Assembly (NCBI RefSeq): GCF_000805385.1
Contig: NZ_JTJW01000010.1
Coordinates: 682,001 to 746,000 of the forward strand
From: Mycolicibacterium setense
GTDB taxonomy: Bacteria > Actinomycetota > Actinomycetes > Mycobacteriales > Mycobacteriaceae
Direction of reading: 5' to 3'
Length of the DNA: 64,000 nucleotides
Of this stretch, positions 49,650-57,909 are shown in pieces (the first letter of the stretch is position 1; each line of letters opens with the position of its first letter). Under the pieces are notes generated by a model that worked only from the letters and a program-made list of their open reading frames with translations, made no database searches and had not been told where the DNA came from. Made by a program: the position numbers and the translations under genes.

Positions 49650-50678
49650 GTGGCAACCACTGAGAGCGGCGCCAAACATGTCGGCTGGCCGTCGCGGCTG
49701 ACCAAGGCCCGACTGCATTTCGTAACGGGCAAGGGCGGCACCGGCAAGTCCACCGTCGCTGCGGCGCTGGCTTTGGCCCTGGCCGCCGGCGGCCGCAAGG
49801 TGCTGCTAGTCGAGGTCGAGGAGCGCCAGGGCATCGCGCAGCTGTTCGACGTGCCACCGCTGCCGTACGAGGAGGTCAAGGTCGCCACGGCCGATGGGGG
49901 CGGTCAGGTCAACGCGCTCGCCATCGACATCGAGGCCGCATTCCTGGAATACCTCGACATGTTCTACAACCTCGGCCTGGCCGGCCGGGCGATGCGCCGC
50001 ATCGGGGCCATCGAGTTCGCCACCACCATCGCGCCCGGTCTGCGTGACGTGCTGCTCACCGGCAAGATCAAAGAGATCGTGACGCGCACGTCCAAGGACG
50101 CCAAGGGCAAGCGCGGCGTGTACGACGCCGTGGTGGTGGATTCCCCTCCCACAGGCCGTATTTCGCGGTTCCTGGACGTCACCAAGGCGGTCTCCGACCT
50201 GGCCAAGGGTGGGCCGGTGCACTCGCAGGCCGACGGTGTGGTCAAGCTGTTGCACTCCGAGCAGACCGCCATTCATCTGGTGACGCTGTTGGAGGCACTC
50301 CCGATCCAGGAGACGCTTGAGGCGATCGAGGAGCTGACCGAGATGGGGCTGCCGATCGGGAGCGTCATCGTCAACCGCAACATCCCGGCGTACCTGCCGA
50401 CCGAGGATCTGGCCAAGGCCGCCGAGGGCGACATCGACGCCGACGCGGTCCGTGCCGGCCTGAACAAGGCCGGAATCACGTTGGCGGACAATGATTTCGC
50501 AGGCCTGCTCACCGAGTCGATCCAGCACGCCACCCGGATCGCGGCTCGCGCGGAGAGCGCCGAACAGCTCGACGCCATCGACGTACCCCGCCTCGAACTG
50601 CCCGCGCTGGCCGACGGCGTGGACCTGGGGAGCCTGTATGAACTCGCCGAAGCACTCGAACAGCAGGGGGTCCGATAG
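49650..50678 (+). CDS. Get3/ArsA-like ATPase, Rv3679 homologue
   Basis: A 342-residue ArsA/Get3-family ATPase. Deviant Walker A is GKGGTGKST near residue 28-36, with the signature Lys in GKGG; switch I has an Asp in EVEERQGIAQLFDVP; Walker B region YDAVVVDSPPTGR. It pairs with the next gene; in M. tuberculosis the Rv3679-Rv3680 complex has been studied as a bacterial Get3-like heteromer (BagA/BagB) linked to envelope traits. Client proteins are unknown. GTG start with a -10 box 6 bases up. Confidence 0.93.
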   Translation: MATTESGAKHVGWPSRLTKARLHFVTGKGGTGKSTVAAALALALAAGGRKVLLVEVEERQGIAQLFDVPPLPYEEVKVATADGGGQVNALAIDIEAAFLEYLDMFYNLGLAGRAMRRIGAIEFATTIAPGLRDVLLTGKIKEIVTRTSKDAKGKRGVYDAVVVDSPPTGRISRFLDVTKAVSDLAKGGPVHSQADGVVKLLHSEQTAIHLVTLLEALPIQETLEAIEELTEMGLPIGSVIVNRNIPAYLPTEDLAKAAEGDIDADAVRAGLNKAGITLADNDFAGLLTESIQHATRIAARAESAEQLDAIDVPRLELPALADGVDLGSLYELAEALEQQGVR

Positions 50679-51811
50679 TGAGTGCCAAACCGCCCACCCT
50701 TGACATGCACGCGATCCTGTCCGACACCGCCAACCGCGTCGTAGTCTGTTGCGGCGCAGGCGGAGTCGGCAAGACCACTACCGCGGCCGCGATGGCGCTG
50801 CGGGCGGCTGAATACGGCCGCACCGTCGTGGTGCTCACCATCGACCCGGCCAAGCGACTGGCCCAGGCGTTGGGCATCAAGGATCTGGGCAACACCCCGC
50901 AGCGAGTACCGCTGGCGCCCGAGGTGACCGGTGAGCTGCACGCGATGATGCTGGACATGCGCCGCACGTTCGACGAGATGGTGGTGCAGTACTCCGGATC
51001 CGACCGCGCCGACGCCATTCTGGAGAACCAGTTCTACCAAACCGTGGCGACGTCGCTCGCGGGCACGCAGGAGTACATGGCGATGGAGAAGCTCGGCCAG
51101 CTGCTGGCCGAGGACAAGTGGGATCTGGTGGTGGTGGACACCCCGCCGTCGCGCAATGCGCTGGACTTCCTCGACGCGCCGAAGCGGTTGGGCAGCTTCA
51201 TGGACAGCCGGCTGTGGCGGATGCTGCTGGCGCCGGGCCGCGGCATCGGGCGGCTGGTCACCGGCGCCGTCGGGCTGGCGATGAAGGCCCTGTCCACCGT
51301 ACTGGGCTCGCAAATGCTTTCCGATGCAGCAGGTTTCGTGCAGTCACTGGACGCCACGTTCGGCGGGTTCCGGGAGAAGGCCGACCGCACCTACGAATTG
51401 CTCAAGCGCCGCGGCACCCAGTTCGTGGTGGTGTCGGCGGCCGAGCCCGATGCGTTGCGCGAGGCCTCGTTCTTCGTCGACCGGCTGTCGAACGAGCACA
51501 TGCCGCTGGCCGGGCTGATCCTCAACCGCACCCATCCCACGCTGTGCGATCTGCATGCCGAGAAGGCCGAGGAAGCCGCTGACGAGTTGGCGGCCGACGA
51601 TCCGGATTCGCTGGCCGCGGCCGTGCTGCGCATCCATGCCGACCGGGCACACACCGCCAAGCGCGAGGTCCGTCTGCTGTCCCGGTTCACCGGCGCCAAC
51701 CCGCATGTGGCGATCGTCGGCGTGCCGTCGCTGCCGTTCGATGTGTCAGATCTCGACGCGCTGCGCGCGATCGCCGATCAGATCACCGGAGAGGCGGCCG
51801 ACGCCGCCTGA
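50678..51811 (+). CDS. Get3/ArsA-like ATPase, Rv3680 homologue
   Basis: A 377-residue partner of the preceding ATPase. Walker A is CGAGGVGKTTTAAA, followed by LTIDPAKRLAQALG (switch I) and WDLVVVDTPPSRNALDFLDAP. The two Cys in VVVCCGAGG just before the P-loop are notable. The GTG start shares one base with the stop of the first ATPase, so equal amounts are expected. It probably forms a heteromer with that protein at the membrane. Confidence 0.93.
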   Translation: MSAKPPTLDMHAILSDTANRVVVCCGAGGVGKTTTAAAMALRAAEYGRTVVVLTIDPAKRLAQALGIKDLGNTPQRVPLAPEVTGELHAMMLDMRRTFDEMVVQYSGSDRADAILENQFYQTVATSLAGTQEYMAMEKLGQLLAEDKWDLVVVDTPPSRNALDFLDAPKRLGSFMDSRLWRMLLAPGRGIGRLVTGAVGLAMKALSTVLGSQMLSDAAGFVQSLDATFGGFREKADRTYELLKRRGTQFVVVSAAEPDALREASFFVDRLSNEHMPLAGLILNRTHPTLCDLHAEKAEEAADELAADDPDSLAAAVLRIHADRAHTAKREVRLLSRFTGANPHVAIVGVPSLPFDVSDLDALRAIADQITGEAADAA

Positions 51812-52166
51812 CCGGCGTTCTCCAGATAACGACGGATTTCGCTGCCCAGCATTCCCATCGCCTCCAGGCATGGATCGCGGTGGTCCTCACCCCAGGCCCA
51901 GTTCGCCAGGACGGCGTAGCCCACCCGGCGTCCGCCGGCAGGGTGCCCGACGCATCCGATGTCGATGCGTGCATCGGAGATGGTCCCGGTCTTGTTCCAG
52001 AGTTCGAAGCCGGCGTCGGGCTCGGTGTGGGCCAGCGGGTCCAGGCCGAATGCCCGCACAGGTCATCGATCCGATGGTCCTGCTGCCGCAGCAGATAGAG
52101 GATGCCGGAATCCGCCACCCGGTCCGGTCCTCGGCGGTGGTGGCGACGACTTCTCGCAGGTTCACT
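51778..52166 (-). pseudogene. Degraded serine hydrolase (beta-lactamase-like) fragment
   Basis: On the minus strand, one frame reads RAFGLDPLAHTEPD and FELWNKTGTISDARIDIG, including a KTG-type motif, then GYAVLANWAWGEDHRDPCLEAMG, typical for the C-terminal third of class A beta-lactamase-like serine hydrolases. The preceding part, VADSGILYLLRQQDHRIDDL, is in a second frame and NLREVVATTAEDRTG in a third. At least two frameshifts and the loss of the N-terminal part with the SxxK motif make it non-functional. The 3' end overlaps the end of the Rv3680 homologue by about 34 bases. Lies where M. tuberculosis has Rv3680 and whiB4 side by side. Confidence 0.75.
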
Positions 52167-52263
52167 CACTGCTGCTGATTACCATGTGCCACAACCGAAT
52201 ACACTACGGTCGGCTGCGTTCTGGCGCGCGCGGGCCGGATGAGCCCGCGTAGGTGCACCGAGG

Positions 52264-52647
52264 CTAGACCGCGCTGCGGTGGTGCTTGCGCTGGGCGGCG
52301 AAGAACTCGGCCCAGGAAATAACTTCGGGATGCTGCTTGAGCAGCGCACGACGCTGGCGTTCGGTCATCCCGCCCCAGACACCGAACTCGACGCGGTTGT
52401 CCAGTGCATCGGCACCGCATTCGAGGATCACGGGGCAGTGCCTGCAGATCACCGCGGCTTTGCGTTGTGCGGCGCCGCGGACGAACAACTCATCCGGGTC
52501 GGCCTGACGGCACCTGGCCTGGGACACCCAGGCGATCCGGGCTTCGCCCTCGCCTCGGTGGACCAAGTTGGCGGCTGGGGCGGAAGCGTTCGTCTTATCT
52601 GCGACAGTCCTTGTACCTGACACCAGCGATCCCTTCGTTCCAGCCAT
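52264..52647 (-). CDS. whiB4: WhiB-family 4Fe-4S regulator WhiB4
   Basis: A 127-residue protein. The cluster ligands are Cys46, Cys68, Cys71 and Cys77 (RCRQADPDELF, then CRHCPVILEC), followed by the GVWGG turn (89-93) and a basic C-terminus for DNA contact (TERQRRALLKQ). Gene position beside ponA2 and sequence fit WhiB4 (Rv3681c), a redox-responsive regulator tied to oxidative stress and beta-lactam response. It is divergent from ponA2 over about 270 bases. Confidence 0.93.
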   Translation of the reverse strand: MAGTKGSLVSGTRTVADKTNASAPAANLVHRGEGEARIAWVSQARCRQADPDELFVRGAAQRKAAVICRHCPVILECGADALDNRVEFGVWGGMTERQRRALLKQHPEVISWAEFFAAQRKHHRSAV

Positions 52648-52907
52648 CTCCCCAGATGGCGGGCGTTGAACCTTCCGGTGTAGAACGCCATTGCGATCTA
52701 CGCCACATTGCGCCAGCCTGTGTTACCTGGATCGCACTGTGTGTCCAAGCTAGGTGGTCAGAGGGTATTAACGCAACAGTTTGCGAACCACTTTTTTGGG
52801 ACGGCCGTGCCGTCTGACCGGTGTTTGGGCACATTGCGGTATTTCTGCAGGCAAGCGCGATGTGTCGGTACGCCCCGCTCGCGGGCAACCGCCCTCAGCG
52901 AGATAGC

Positions 52908-52913
52908 TACTCT
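52908..52913 (+). promoter_or_regulatory. -10 box TACTCT of ponA2
   Basis: TACTCT ends 6 bases before the ATG at 52920, so the transcript is probably leaderless; this supports the short N-terminus over an upstream extension. Confidence 0.45.
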
Positions 52914-52919
52914 GTACCC

Positions 52920-55367
52920 ATGCCGGAGCCGCCGACACGACCGCCCGCGCAGCCACCCCAAGCGGTCACCATCATCAAGCTCGCCTGGTGCTGCCTGCTG
53001 GCCAGCGTGCTCGCGGCCGCCTTCATGTTCCCTGTGGTGGGTGGAATCGGGCTGATGTCCAACCGGGCCTCCGACGTGGTGGCCAACGGTTCGGCCGCCC
53101 TGGTCGAGGGTGAGGTTCCCCAGGTCTCGACCATGGTCGACGCCAAGGGCAACACGATCGCCTGGCTGTATTCACAGCGCCGGTTCGAGGTGGCCAGCGA
53201 TCAGATCGCCAACACCATGAAGCTCGCCCTCGTCTCGATCGAGGACAAGCGCTTCGCCGAGCACAACGGCGTGGACTGGCAGGGCACGCTGACCGGCCTG
53301 ACGGGTTACATGCGGGGAGACTCCGACACCCGCGGTGGCTCGACCATCGAGCAGCAGTATGTGAAGAACTATCAGCTGCTCGTGGTGGCACAGACCGATG
53401 CCGAGCGCCGCGCCGCGATCGAAACCACACCGGCACGCAAATTGCGTGAGATCCGCATGGCGCTCACGCTGGACAAGACGTTCACCAAGCCCGAGATCCT
53501 GACCCGCTATCTGAACCTGGTCTCGTTCGGCAACGGTGCGTTCGGCGTTCAGGACGCGGCACAGACCTATTTCGGCGTCAACGCCTCCGAGCTCAACTGG
53601 CAGCAGGCCGCCCTGCTGGCCGGCATGGTGCAGTCCACCAGCGCGCTCGATCCGTACACCAATCCCGACGGCGCCCTGGCCCGGCGGAACCTGGTGCTGG
53701 ACACCATGATCGACAACATCCCGCAGGAGGCCGAGGCGCTGCGGGCGGCCAAGCAGGAGCCGCTGGGCATCCTGCCGCAGCCCAACCAGTTGCCGCGCGG
53801 CTGCATCGCAGCCGGTGACCGGGCGTTCTTCTGCGACTACGCGCTGGAATACCTGGCCCGCGCGGGCCTGTCCAAGGAGCAGGTGGCCAAGGGTGGATAC
53901 CTGATCAAGACCACGCTGGATCCCGACGTACAGATCCCGGTGAAATCCGCGGTCGACAGCGTCGCCAGCCCGACCGGTGACGGCGCCAGCGTCATGAGCG
54001 TCATCAAACCCGGCAAGGAATCCCATCCGGTCCTGGCGATGGCCAGCAATCGCACCTATGGCCTCAACACCGACGCGGGCGAGACGATGCAACCGCAGCC
54101 GTTCTCCCTCGTCGGTGACGGCGCCGGGTCGATCTTCAAGCTCTTCACCACCGCCGCGGCCATGGACATGGGGATGGGCATCAACACCCAGCTTCAGGTG
54201 CCCCGCTTCTTCCAGGCCAAGGGGCTGGGCAGCAGCGACACCCCTGGATGCCCGGCCGCCACCTGGTGTGTGAGCAACGTCGGCGGCACCAGCGGCAGCA
54301 TGGACGTCACCAAGGCGCTGGCCACCTCGCCGAACACCGCCTTCGCCAAGCTCATCTCGCAGATCGGCGTGCAGCGCGCGGTCGACATGGCGGTGCGTCT
54401 GGGCCTGCGCTCCTACGCGATGCCCGGCACCGCCCGCGACTACGACCCCGAGAGCAACGAGAGCCTGGCCGACTTCGTCAAACGCCAGAACATCGGCTCC
54501 TTCACACTGGGTCCCATCGAGGTCAACGCACTCGAGCTCTCGAATGTCGCGGCGACCCTGGCCTCCGGCGGCACGTGGTGCCCGCCCAACCCGATCGCCC
54601 AGGTGATCGACCGCCGCGGCCAGGAGGTGTCGGTGACCACCGAGACCTGCGAGCAGGCGGTCCCCGAGGGCCTGGCCAACACCCTGGCCAACGCGATGAG
54701 CAAGGACGATCAAGCCGGCGGTACCGCCTCCGGCGCGGCCGGGTCGGTCGGCTGGGATCTGCCGATGTCGGGCAAGACCGGCACCACCGAGGCACACCGC
54801 TCGTCCGGGTTCCTGGGCTTCACCAATCAGTACGCCGCCGCGAACTACATCTACGACGACTCCACCAGCCCCGGCGAGCTGTGCTCGTTCCCGCTGCGCA
54901 AGTGCGGCGACGGGGACCTGTACGGCGGTAACGAGCCGGCCCGCACCTGGTTCACCGCGCTGAAGCCGATCGCCAACAACTTCGGTCCGGTGGTCATGCC
55001 ACCGACCGATCCGCGTTACGTCGACGGCGGCCCCGGCTCGGTGGTGCCCACCGTGAACGGACTGGACGAGACGGCCGCGCGCCAGCGGCTCAAGGAGTCC
55101 GGATTCCAGGTGGCCGACGGCGCCGCCTCGGTCAACAGCAGCGCGCGGTACGGCACCGTTGTCGGCACCTCGCCGGCCGGGCAGACGATTCCTGGCTCGA
55201 TCATCACGATCCAGGTCAGCAACGGGATCCCGCCGGCTCCGCCGCCGCCCCCAGTGGCGTTCCCGTTCCCGGGCGGGCCGCCGCCCGAGATCGGCCAGAC
55301 AGTCGTCGAGATCCCGGGCCTGCCGCCCATCACCGTCCCGGTGCTCGGGCCTCCACCACCCCCGTGA
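52920..55367 (+). CDS. ponA2: Bifunctional penicillin-binding protein PonA2 (class A PBP with PASTA)
   Basis: An 815-residue cell-wall synthase. One membrane helix (about 17-42); GT51 transglycosylase domain with EDKRFAEHNGVDWQG, RGGSTIEQQYVKN and RKLREIRMAL; transpeptidase domain with SxxK (Ser404-Ile-Phe-Lys407), SPN and KTGTT (Lys619). One PASTA repeat (VPTVNGLDETAARQRLKESGFQV-type segment, about residues 708-770) is followed by a Pro-rich tail. Length fits Rv3682. It polymerises and cross-links peptidoglycan and matters for stress survival rather than normal growth. Divergent from whiB4. Confidence 0.96.
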   Translation: MPEPPTRPPAQPPQAVTIIKLAWCCLLASVLAAAFMFPVVGGIGLMSNRASDVVANGSAALVEGEVPQVSTMVDAKGNTIAWLYSQRRFEVASDQIANTMKLALVSIEDKRFAEHNGVDWQGTLTGLTGYMRGDSDTRGGSTIEQQYVKNYQLLVVAQTDAERRAAIETTPARKLREIRMALTLDKTFTKPEILTRYLNLVSFGNGAFGVQDAAQTYFGVNASELNWQQAALLAGMVQSTSALDPYTNPDGALARRNLVLDTMIDNIPQEAEALRAAKQEPLGILPQPNQLPRGCIAAGDRAFFCDYALEYLARAGLSKEQVAKGGYLIKTTLDPDVQIPVKSAVDSVASPTGDGASVMSVIKPGKESHPVLAMASNRTYGLNTDAGETMQPQPFSLVGDGAGSIFKLFTTAAAMDMGMGINTQLQVPRFFQAKGLGSSDTPGCPAATWCVSNVGGTSGSMDVTKALATSPNTAFAKLISQIGVQRAVDMAVRLGLRSYAMPGTARDYDPESNESLADFVKRQNIGSFTLGPIEVNALELSNVAATLASGGTWCPPNPIAQVIDRRGQEVSVTTETCEQAVPEGLANTLANAMSKDDQAGGTASGAAGSVGWDLPMSGKTGTTEAHRSSGFLGFTNQYAAANYIYDDSTSPGELCSFPLRKCGDGDLYGGNEPARTWFTALKPIANNFGPVVMPPTDPRYVDGGPGSVVPTVNGLDETAARQRLKESGFQVADGAASVNSSARYGTVVGTSPAGQTIPGSIITIQVSNGIPPAPPPPPVAFPFPGGPPPEIGQTVVEIPGLPPITVPVLGPPPPP

Positions 55368-55381
55368 GCATTGGTTCGCAG

Positions 55382-55387
55382 TAGGCT
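55382..55387 (+). promoter_or_regulatory. -10 box TAGGCT of the metallophosphoesterase gene
   Basis: TAGGCT ends 7 bases before the ATG at 55395, only 15 bases past the ponA2 stop. A separate leaderless promoter is likely even though the gene follows ponA2 closely. Confidence 0.45.
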
Positions 55388-55394
55388 GGCGTGC

Positions 55395-56339
55395 ATGTCA
55401 GTGAAGAAGGCAGCTGCCGTCACCGCCGGTTCGTTGGTAGCCGGGATCGGCTACGCGTCCCTGATCGAGCGCAACGCGTTCGTGCTGCGGGAAGCGACCA
55501 TGCCGGTACTGGCCCCGGGCTCCTCGCCCCTTCGGGTGCTGCACCTGTCGGATCTACACATGCGCCCCAACCAGCGTCGCAAGCAGGCGTGGTTGCGGGA
55601 TCTGGCGCGCCTCGAACCCGATTTGGTGGTCAACACCGGCGACAATCTGGCGCATCCGAAGGCCGTGCCCGCGGTGGTGCAGTCGCTGAGTGAACTGCTT
55701 TCGGCGCCTGGGCTGTTCGTGTTCGGCAGCAACGACTACTTCGCGCCGCGGCTGAAGAACCCGCTGAACTATCTGACCAACCCGGAGCATCGCTCGCACG
55801 GAGAGCCGCTGCCGTGGCAGGACCTGCGCGCGGCCTTCACCGAGCGCGGCTGGCTCGACATGACCCACATCCGTCGCGACGTCGAGGTGGCCGGGCTGCA
55901 CATCGCGGTGGCCGGCGTCGACGATCCGCACCTCAAGCGCGACCGGTACGACACCATCGCCGGCCGGGCCAACGGCGCGGCCAACCTGACGCTGGGCCTT
56001 ACGCACTCCCCCGAGCCTCGGGTGCTCGATCGTTTTGCCGCCGACGGCTACCAGCTGGTGCTGGCCGGGCACACCCACGGCGGGCAACTGTGCCTGCCGT
56101 TCTACGGGGCGCTGGTGACCAACTGCGAGCTCGACCGCTCGCGAGCCAAGGGCGCGTCCAAATGGGGCTCGCACATGCAGTTGCATGTGTCGGCGGGCAT
56201 CGGCACGTCGCCGTTCGCGCCGATGCGGTTCTGCTGCCGCCCCGAGGCCACTCTGCTGACGCTCGTCGCGGCACCGACCGGCGGTGGGCATGTCGGGACC
56301 AGGGCCGGGCAATCCAGCCCGGCCGTCTCGGCCCGGTGA
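55395..56339 (+). CDS. Calcineurin-like metallophosphoesterase, Rv3683 homologue
   Basis: A 314-residue protein with the five metallophosphoesterase blocks: DLHM (LHLSDLHMRPN), GDN (VNTGDNL), GSND (VFGSNDYF), a His in GLTHSP and GHTHGGQL. An N-terminal hydrophobic segment (AAAVTAGSLVAGIGYASLI) may anchor it. It resembles YkuE/LpxH-like membrane phosphoesterases. Substrate unknown. Its stop overlaps the next gene (GTGA). Confidence 0.9.
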   Translation: MSVKKAAAVTAGSLVAGIGYASLIERNAFVLREATMPVLAPGSSPLRVLHLSDLHMRPNQRRKQAWLRDLARLEPDLVVNTGDNLAHPKAVPAVVQSLSELLSAPGLFVFGSNDYFAPRLKNPLNYLTNPEHRSHGEPLPWQDLRAAFTERGWLDMTHIRRDVEVAGLHIAVAGVDDPHLKRDRYDTIAGRANGAANLTLGLTHSPEPRVLDRFAADGYQLVLAGHTHGGQLCLPFYGALVTNCELDRSRAKGASKWGSHMQLHVSAGIGTSPFAPMRFCCRPEATLLTLVAAPTGGGHVGTRAGQSSPAVSAR

Positions 56340-57442
56340 GCCAACCAGCCAGTACCGCGTCGCGTCCCCGGCCACGTCGGTGGGTCGACAACGCGGTGCG
56401 GCTGATCGAGGCGGATTCTCGCCGCAGCGCCGACACTCATCTGTTGCGCTACCCGCTGCCGGCGGCCTGGTCTCAGGACGTCGACGTGCAGCTGTATCTC
56501 AAGGACGAGTCCACCCACATCACCGGCAGCCTCAAACACCGGCTGGCCCGGTCGCTGTTCCTGTACGGGCTGTGCAACGGCTGGATCGGTGAGGGCACCA
56601 CGATCATCGAGGCGTCCTCGGGGTCGACGGCGGTGTCCGAGGCGTACTTCGCGGCGCTGCTGGGCCTGCCGTTCATCGCGGTGGTGCCCGCCTCGACCAG
56701 TGGCTCGAAGATCGCGCTGATCGAAGCCCAAGGCGGCCGTTGCCATTTCGTGGCCGAGTCATCACAGGTGTACGCCGAGGCGCACCGGTTGGCCGAGGAG
56801 ACCGGCGGGCACTATCTGGACCAGTTCACCAATGCCGAGCGGGCCACCGACTGGCGGGGCAACAACAACATCGCCGAGTCGATCTACGAGCAGATGCGGC
56901 TGGAACCCCATGCGGTCCCGGAGTGGATCGTGGTCGGAGCGGGCACCGGCGGCACGAGCGCGACGATCGGCCGCTACATCCGCTACCGCAGGCACGCCAC
57001 GCAGCTATGTGTGGTCGACCCGGAGAATTCGGCGTTCTTCCCCGGCTATGCGCAGGGCCGCGACGACGTCGTCACGGGAGCGTCCTCACGTATCGAGGGC
57101 ATCGGCAGGCCGCGGGTGGAGCCGTCGTTTCTGCCCGGCGTGGTCGATCGCATGATGGCTGTCCCCGACTGTGGGTCGGTGGCCGCGGCGCATCACGCCA
57201 GCCGGGTCCTCGGTCGCCGGGTGGGCCCGTCGACGGGAACCAATCTGTGGGGCGCGTTCGGCCTGCTGTCCGAGATGGTCGCGCACGGCCGCAGCGGATC
57301 GGTGGTGACCCTGCTGGCCGATAGCGGTGACCGCTACGCGGACACCTACTTCGATGCGGACTGGCTCAAGGCCCAGGGGTTGGACACCTCGGAGTCCGCG
57401 GCGGTGCTCTCGGAATTCGAGCGCTCGGGCAGCTGGGCCTGA
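56336..57442 (+). CDS. cds1: PLP-dependent cysteine desulfhydrase-like lyase (Cds1), Rv3684 homologue
   Basis: A 368-residue fold-type II PLP enzyme. The PLP lysine is Lys67 in ITGSLKHRLA; phosphate-binding GAGTGGTSATIGRY; SSGSTAVSEA. The family is close to cysteine synthase, but Rv3684 was reported as Cds1, an L-cysteine desulfhydrase that releases H2S. The specific activity here is inferred from that match. GTG start overlaps the previous stop. Confidence 0.88.
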   Translation: MSQPASTASRPRPRRWVDNAVRLIEADSRRSADTHLLRYPLPAAWSQDVDVQLYLKDESTHITGSLKHRLARSLFLYGLCNGWIGEGTTIIEASSGSTAVSEAYFAALLGLPFIAVVPASTSGSKIALIEAQGGRCHFVAESSQVYAEAHRLAEETGGHYLDQFTNAERATDWRGNNNIAESIYEQMRLEPHAVPEWIVVGAGTGGTSATIGRYIRYRRHATQLCVVDPENSAFFPGYAQGRDDVVTGASSRIEGIGRPRVEPSFLPGVVDRMMAVPDCGSVAAAHHASRVLGRRVGPSTGTNLWGAFGLLSEMVAHGRSGSVVTLLADSGDRYADTYFDADWLKAQGLDTSESAAVLSEFERSGSWA

Positions 57443-57522
57443 TCGGTCTCGGCCGTCACGAACAGCCACAGTGCTGCCAGGGCGAAGAACCCTAGGTAGA
57501 TGAAGGCGCCGAGGACGGTCAT
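57346..57522 (-). CDS. Possible small membrane protein overlapping the end of cds1
   Basis: A 58-residue frame on the minus strand, MTVLGAFIYLGFFALAALWL followed by an acidic, Ser-rich tail. It has one clear membrane helix. It overlaps the cds1 3' end by 97 bases in antisense and has no obvious Shine-Dalgarno. It may be a chance frame, but helix and tail are coherent. Confidence 0.3.
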   Translation of the reverse strand: MTVLGAFIYLGFFALAALWLFVTAETDQAQLPERSNSESTAADSEVSNPWALSQSASK

Positions 57523-57767
57523 GGGTCGTATAACGCCGCCGACGGGTGGTTCCTTCCCATCCCGCCCATCCCGCACCGCTGGTTCGCCGATTTCTACTCG
57601 TGGGTCGCGGTGCGTGGCCAACGATTCGCCGATTTCTACCTCAGGGTCGGCATCCACGCGAAGCACGACCCTGCGGTAGAAATCGGCGCACACACGACGG
57701 GCATCTGCGTACAGCTGGGCGTTTGGCTTTCGAGCTACCCGGTGCGATACGCTGTCGGAGCTTCACG
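57443..57767. other. Non-coding stretch before tRNA-Pro with repeated 13-15-mers
   Basis: Apart from the possible small frame at its left edge, I see no gene here. It contains the direct and inverted repeats described separately and the promoter of tRNA-Pro. Confidence 0.45.
57583..57690. repeat. Direct plus inverted repeat cluster (TTCGCCGATTTCTAC)
   Basis: TTCGCCGATTTCTAC occurs at 57583-57597 and 57625-57639, and its inverted core GTAGAAATCGGCG at 57676-57688. The second copy and the inverted one extend to an imperfect 21-bp dyad (20 of 21 matching) with about 18 bases between arms. Confidence 0.8.
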
Positions 57768-57841
<74 letters not shown>

Positions 57842-57849
57842 CAGTGCAA

Positions 57850-57894
57850 GCAAGGCCCAGACCACAATTATCCGGTCTGGGCCTTGCTCTTTAT
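57850..57894 (+). terminator. Intrinsic terminator after tRNA-Pro
   Basis: A perfect 14-bp stem GCAAGGCCCAGACC (57850-57863) with GGTCTGGGCCTTGC (57874-57887) and a 10-base loop, followed by TCTTTA. It also separates the tRNA from the convergent kinase gene and could serve both strands. Confidence 0.88.
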
Positions 57895-57909
57895 CGGGTC
57901 AGAACCGGC

